DNA from: Symsagittifera roscoffensis
Lineage: Eukaryota; Xenacoelomorpha; Acoela; Convolutidae
Length of the DNA stretch: 64,000 nt
Direction of reading: 5' to 3'
Assembly: GCF_963678635.1 (NCBI RefSeq)
Contig: NC_087068.1
Location: forward strand, 21,853,029-21,917,028
Shown here: positions 61,222-64,000 of the stretch, in pieces
How the letters are laid out: each line of letters begins with the position of its first letter
How positions within the stretch are numbered: position 1 is the stretch's first letter
Program-made: the position numbers and the translations under genes
The notes under the pieces: generated by a model
What the model was told of the DNA's origin: nothing
Seen by the model: only the letters and a program-made list of their open reading frames with translations
Databases searched by the model: none

Positions 61222-62141
61222 TGTAACATTCGCCCGGAAGATACATATCGACGGATAACAAAACTAAGTCCTAAGACGACTGGTTAACGTCTAAACAGAG
61301 CTTTATATGCTTTTCACCGTCTCTACCAAGCCAGTATTTTCGGTGGACTTTTCTAACATCGGGTCGACAAAAAACGTTACTGCTTTCGGCTTCGGCCAAA
61401 ACACTCAAATTAACTTAATTACATGCAGAAATAGTGAGCTCATGGCTGGGTCTCAGTATCCCCAGACCACGAGGTCACTCCTAAAAACAGGGCTACTACT
61501 TATTATATTACTATTGTTTTTGTTCAGTAGATAAAAATCATCATCTCCATCGAAGATGGATCAACCCTTTCCCCCAACTCCTAGCTTCTCATCCTTATCA
61601 AAATGAATCTAGATGTTAATTAAATTCAAGTCAGGACATGACAGGAAGCTAAAAGTTTATGTAACAGGATAAAAGTTTCAGTTCCTTTACCCCTCCGGAT
61701 TGACAAATCTGCTGGATCAAGCTTATTAATCCTGATTTCTTCTTAATCCGGAAGGCCGTCTTTCACCCTTCACCGTTGTTCGCAACGGCCTTGCAACTAT
61801 TGTAGCGGCACAATAGTTGCAACTCGGAGTGTTCTCTGTTACTCTGTAACTCGTTGTCGTTTTCCAATCTCGATTTCGTAGTTGTTGTTAGCGCAGCTAA
61901 TGTTGTTCTGTTTTTTTTTCTTGTTTTAGCCAAAATGGCCGTTTCTGACGTTTCTCAGAAATATGACGTCATAATTCGAATTTTTGAAATTTTAAAATAC
62001 CAGAATATTCCAGCCCTCACCGTCTGGCCAATCGTTCCAATAACGTTCTTAGTTCTTAATAATCACCAATCCGGAAGGCTCGCTGCTAAAAATTCGAATT
62101 CTGCAGAGATTGCATTTTTCACATTCTGGTCGAATGTCACA
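61222..62141 (-). mobile_element. 5' LTR of the 21.8-kb element
   Basis: 920 bases, same ends as the 3' LTR. It keeps a TATAAA box on the minus strand (61302-61307), about 80 bases before the inner end, so transcription would begin shortly after it and run leftward. The apparent frame at 61854-62159 is not a gene: the same sequence occurs in the other LTR. Confidence 0.93.
61302..61307 (-). promoter_or_regulatory. TATA box of the 5' LTR
   Basis: TATAAA on the minus strand, at the same place as in the LTR at the left edge of the window (261-266). It is the likely core promoter of the element. Confidence 0.55.
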
Positions 62142-62599
62142 GTCGCCAATCAAAACTAACCATTGAAAACCCAAACAGTGACGGAAATTTTTCGTTTCTT
62201 CTTTTGATTCAAGCAAAATTAACTCAAAAAGTTTTCTATGAGAGGTATCAACAAAATGAAGCAATCAGTGTTAAAAATTTGTTCAGATTGTGCATGTCGG
62301 TCATATTTGGAAATTTCACCTTGAGGAACACGAACTACGTATTTTCGGGAGGAAATTTAATTTTTCAAAATTTCGAATGGAGCCTGTCATGCTCAACTTT
62401 CTAGCGAAAACTGAAAATCTCAGAAATAGAAGAAGAGAACATCCGATTTACAATCGCTGGAAAGTACTTGAAAAAAGCAGCGGGAAATTGCTATTCGCAA
62501 TTTCCGGATACAGAATAAACGCGAGTAGAGCCGTCTTATCATGAAATAGGAGAAGAAGTGATTGTGAAAGAAGAATACATTTATTCGAGCTGAACTAGA
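62142..62599. other. Flank of the element, no clear gene
   Basis: A plus-strand frame at 62290-62544 (84 residues, basic, NRRREHPIYNRW) looks somewhat protein-like but I recognise nothing in it and see no splice sites. Confidence 0.4.
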
Positions 62600-63172
62600 G
62601 TGAACCCTCAGTGGAAAGGTGGACAGCTGGGGTGTCCCAATGATTCAGACCAAAACTTCATTTCTAGAGTCAAAACTTATTTCCCGTATTGAAACTAATT
62701 AGTATTAAACTTCACAAGTTATCATACTTAATTCTCGAGTTGCTCATTAATTTAGTTACTCCAATTCTTGAGTGTGCTGATATGTGAGTACCCAATTTAG
62801 TTTCTCGAGTGTGTTTTATGATTGTTAAGTTGAGGTAAGGAGAGTTTTAGGTTGATCCATCTGAAATGTCCACTGTCTAATAAAAAGTAACTGTGCGGAT
62901 TGTTCCGACCCTGTTTTTAACGGCGTTCGTGTATTTTGGGTATTTTGAGACCTAAGTATGGGGACGTTCTTATTTTCTAGAGTGGGGGGTATTTTGGCAG
63001 TGGCCTTTAAGCTGTAACGGGTTTTTAGTCTCATGTCGCAAGCGAACCGAATTGGCTCCGACCGTTTTGAGGTAGAAAAACACGAGAGATAGTGTCCCTG
63101 ACTCTTGAGCCAATGCTTATAGGGCCTATTCTTCCTAAGCCTCATATGTAACCGAAATATGCGACTGTTACA
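62600..63172 (+). mobile_element. Putative LTR of a second, related element (start uncertain)
   Basis: The stretch ends in GACTGTTACA, like the LTRs of the large element, and is followed after 11 bases by the same candidate primer-binding site. The rest is unlike the large element's LTR. The left border was not found. The element would run rightward out of the window. Confidence 0.5.
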
Positions 63173-63183
63173 TAGTGTTTTTA

Positions 63184-63198
63184 TGGCGCTCCTGGGTG
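63184..63198 (+). promoter_or_regulatory. Candidate primer-binding site of the second element
   Basis: TGGCGCTCCTGGGTG, identical to 61209-61195 on the minus strand, with a similar T-rich spacer before it and ACATCATGAC after it in both. Confidence 0.6.
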
Positions 63199-64000
63199 TT
63201 TTTACGACATCATGACTACGGAGTCGAACCCACTTGACGCAGCTCCGGGCTACATGCCCATTCTAGAGTACCGGTGGTACGGTTCAGCGGGAACGTGTAA
63301 GCCTTCCGGTTAAACCGTGATAGCTTTTTAAGAAAATTCGAGAAATCTTCCTGGTACGCTCTCCGAACGAGGCTTAGCTAGCCGAGTAAGGGTGGGTAAC
63401 TAGGGGGCGAAAAAACGAGCAAAAGACAAAAAGCGAAACAAAAACCGAAAAAGAACAGAAAAAGGAACAAAAACTATAAAACAAAAAATTACTTGACTTT
63501 CACACCAAATTAATTGGATCAAACCTTTATATTAATTAAATAGTATAACCATACTATTTTTTATAAGACCGATCGTTTCGATCATTTCAGCAATCTGAAA
63601 AGGTGCCCGAGTGTGGGGCGTTGTAAAGGGTTTTCAGATAGCTTGCAACTTAGCTGGACCATTAGGAGACGTGACTGGAACAGGTGACCAGTCGAGTGGG
63701 AAAGTGATTCACAGGGACTTAGCTGGGCCATTAGGAGACTTGACTGGAACAGGTAACCAGCCAAGTGGGAAAGTGGTTCACAGGGACTTAGCTGGACCAT
63801 TAGGAGACTTGACTGGAACAGGCGACCAGCCAAGTGGGAAAGCGGTGCTGGTTATCAGGGGCAGGACAATTCAAGGAAAAAACCAGCACGGAATCAGAGC
63901 AACAAGAGAGGACAGGGGTGTTCTCAAGTTGGTCAAACGGGTATCGTTAAAATGCACATTACATTATAGGAGATAAAATTAAAATTGGATAAGCGGAACC
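63199..64000 (+). other. Leader of the second element
   Basis: After the primer-binding site comes a stretch whose complement has a perfect B-box-like GGTTCGACTCC (63211-63221), then AT-rich sequence, then the 69-base repeats. A plus-strand frame at 63611-63976 covers the repeats but its reality as a gene is doubtful. Confidence 0.45.
63648..63846 (+). repeat. 69-bp minisatellite, three units, open in frame
   Basis: Units start at 63648, 63717 and 63786. Each reads ACTTAGCTGG-CCATTAGGAG ... GGGAAAG-GGTTCACAGGG with few differences; the third is truncated at its end. As 69 is 23 codons, a 23-residue repeat (DLAGPLGDLTGTG-QPSGKV) is kept open on the plus strand, and another on the minus strand. 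Confidence 0.92.

Larger units (their letters stand above)
40350..62141 (-). mobile_element. 21.8-kb Ty3/Gypsy-type LTR retrotransposon with accessory gene cassette
   Basis: Two direct 920-base repeats (40350-41269 and 61222-62141) with TG...CA ends, about 97-98 percent identical, bound 20 kb of minus-strand coding sequence. Order from the 5' LTR: leader, two small ORFs, Gag, protease, RT-RNase H, integrase, macrodomain ORF, coiled-coil ORF, SGNH hydrolase, a large protein in two pieces and a 191-residue ORF. This is about three to four times the usual Ty3/Gypsy length. A candidate primer-binding site and polypurine tract are at the expected places. The outer flanks share only GTC, so no clear target duplication remains. 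Frameshifts in gag and pol suggest this copy cannot move alone, unless they are assembly errors. Confidence 0.92.

Noticed and set aside
63205-63245. Possible tRNA 3' half (perfect B box on the minus strand)
   Set aside because: No A box or clover-leaf pairing could be found at the right distance; kept only as a remark.

Overview
The window is animal (metazoan) nuclear DNA: AT-rich, with introns, microsatellites and many transposons. Two host genes are clear. One is a secreted C-type lectin with two exons (16363-17125, +). The other is synaptogyrin with three exons (36564-38702, -). All their introns are GT-AG. Both start codons lie 9 to 20 bases downstream of an AG that looks like a splice acceptor, which fits a lineage with spliced-leader trans-splicing (for example tunicates, flatworms or nematodes). 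I cannot name the species. Further coding-like but broken stretches (about 5200-6240 and 26841-27519), lectin relics (17275-17560, 18868-19170, 30107-30370) and a lone candidate exon (28569-28653, -) are probably decayed or partial host genes.

Layout: 1-346 is the end of an LTR inserted into the RNase H region of an old Ty3/Gypsy element on the minus strand (347-3180). 3181-7274 is mostly non-coding, with a coding-like mosaic, a GA microsatellite and a tRNA-like SINE. 7275-13437 is a recent tandem duplication of a 3.08-kb gene-free unit. 13438-20525 holds a fold-back repeat, two 0.2-kb MITEs with 8-bp target duplications, the lectin gene and dispersed repeats. 20900-24293 is a second decayed Ty3/Gypsy element (+), followed by a tandem array carrying TGTTCACA-type palindromes (24205-25600). 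25.6-36.5 kb is gene-poor, with inverted-repeat elements, SINE heads and a dispersed repeat family. 36.5-38.7 kb is synaptogyrin, with a hAT transposon remnant in its first intron.

The main feature is a 21.8-kb LTR retrotransposon on the minus strand (40350-62141). Its two 920-bp LTRs have TG...CA ends. Inside, in transcriptional order, are a 3-kb leader with about 16 copies of an ACCCCTCCGGATT-like box, two small ORFs, a split Gag with two zinc knuckles, an aspartic protease, reverse transcriptase-RNase H and a DD35E integrase. After these comes an unusual second cassette: a TARG1-like macrodomain ORF, a coiled-coil protein, an SGNH (GDSL-type) hydrolase, a large protein of unknown family (982 plus 429 residues, split by a frameshift) and a final 191-residue protein. 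Several neighbouring ORFs are joined by stop-start arrangements (TAATG, and TGA-one codon-ATG), suggesting translation by termination-reinitiation or stop readthrough. This copy has several frameshifts in gag-pol, so it is probably not autonomous as assembled. A second LTR element with the same candidate primer-binding site begins at its right (about 62600-64000, +) and runs off the window.
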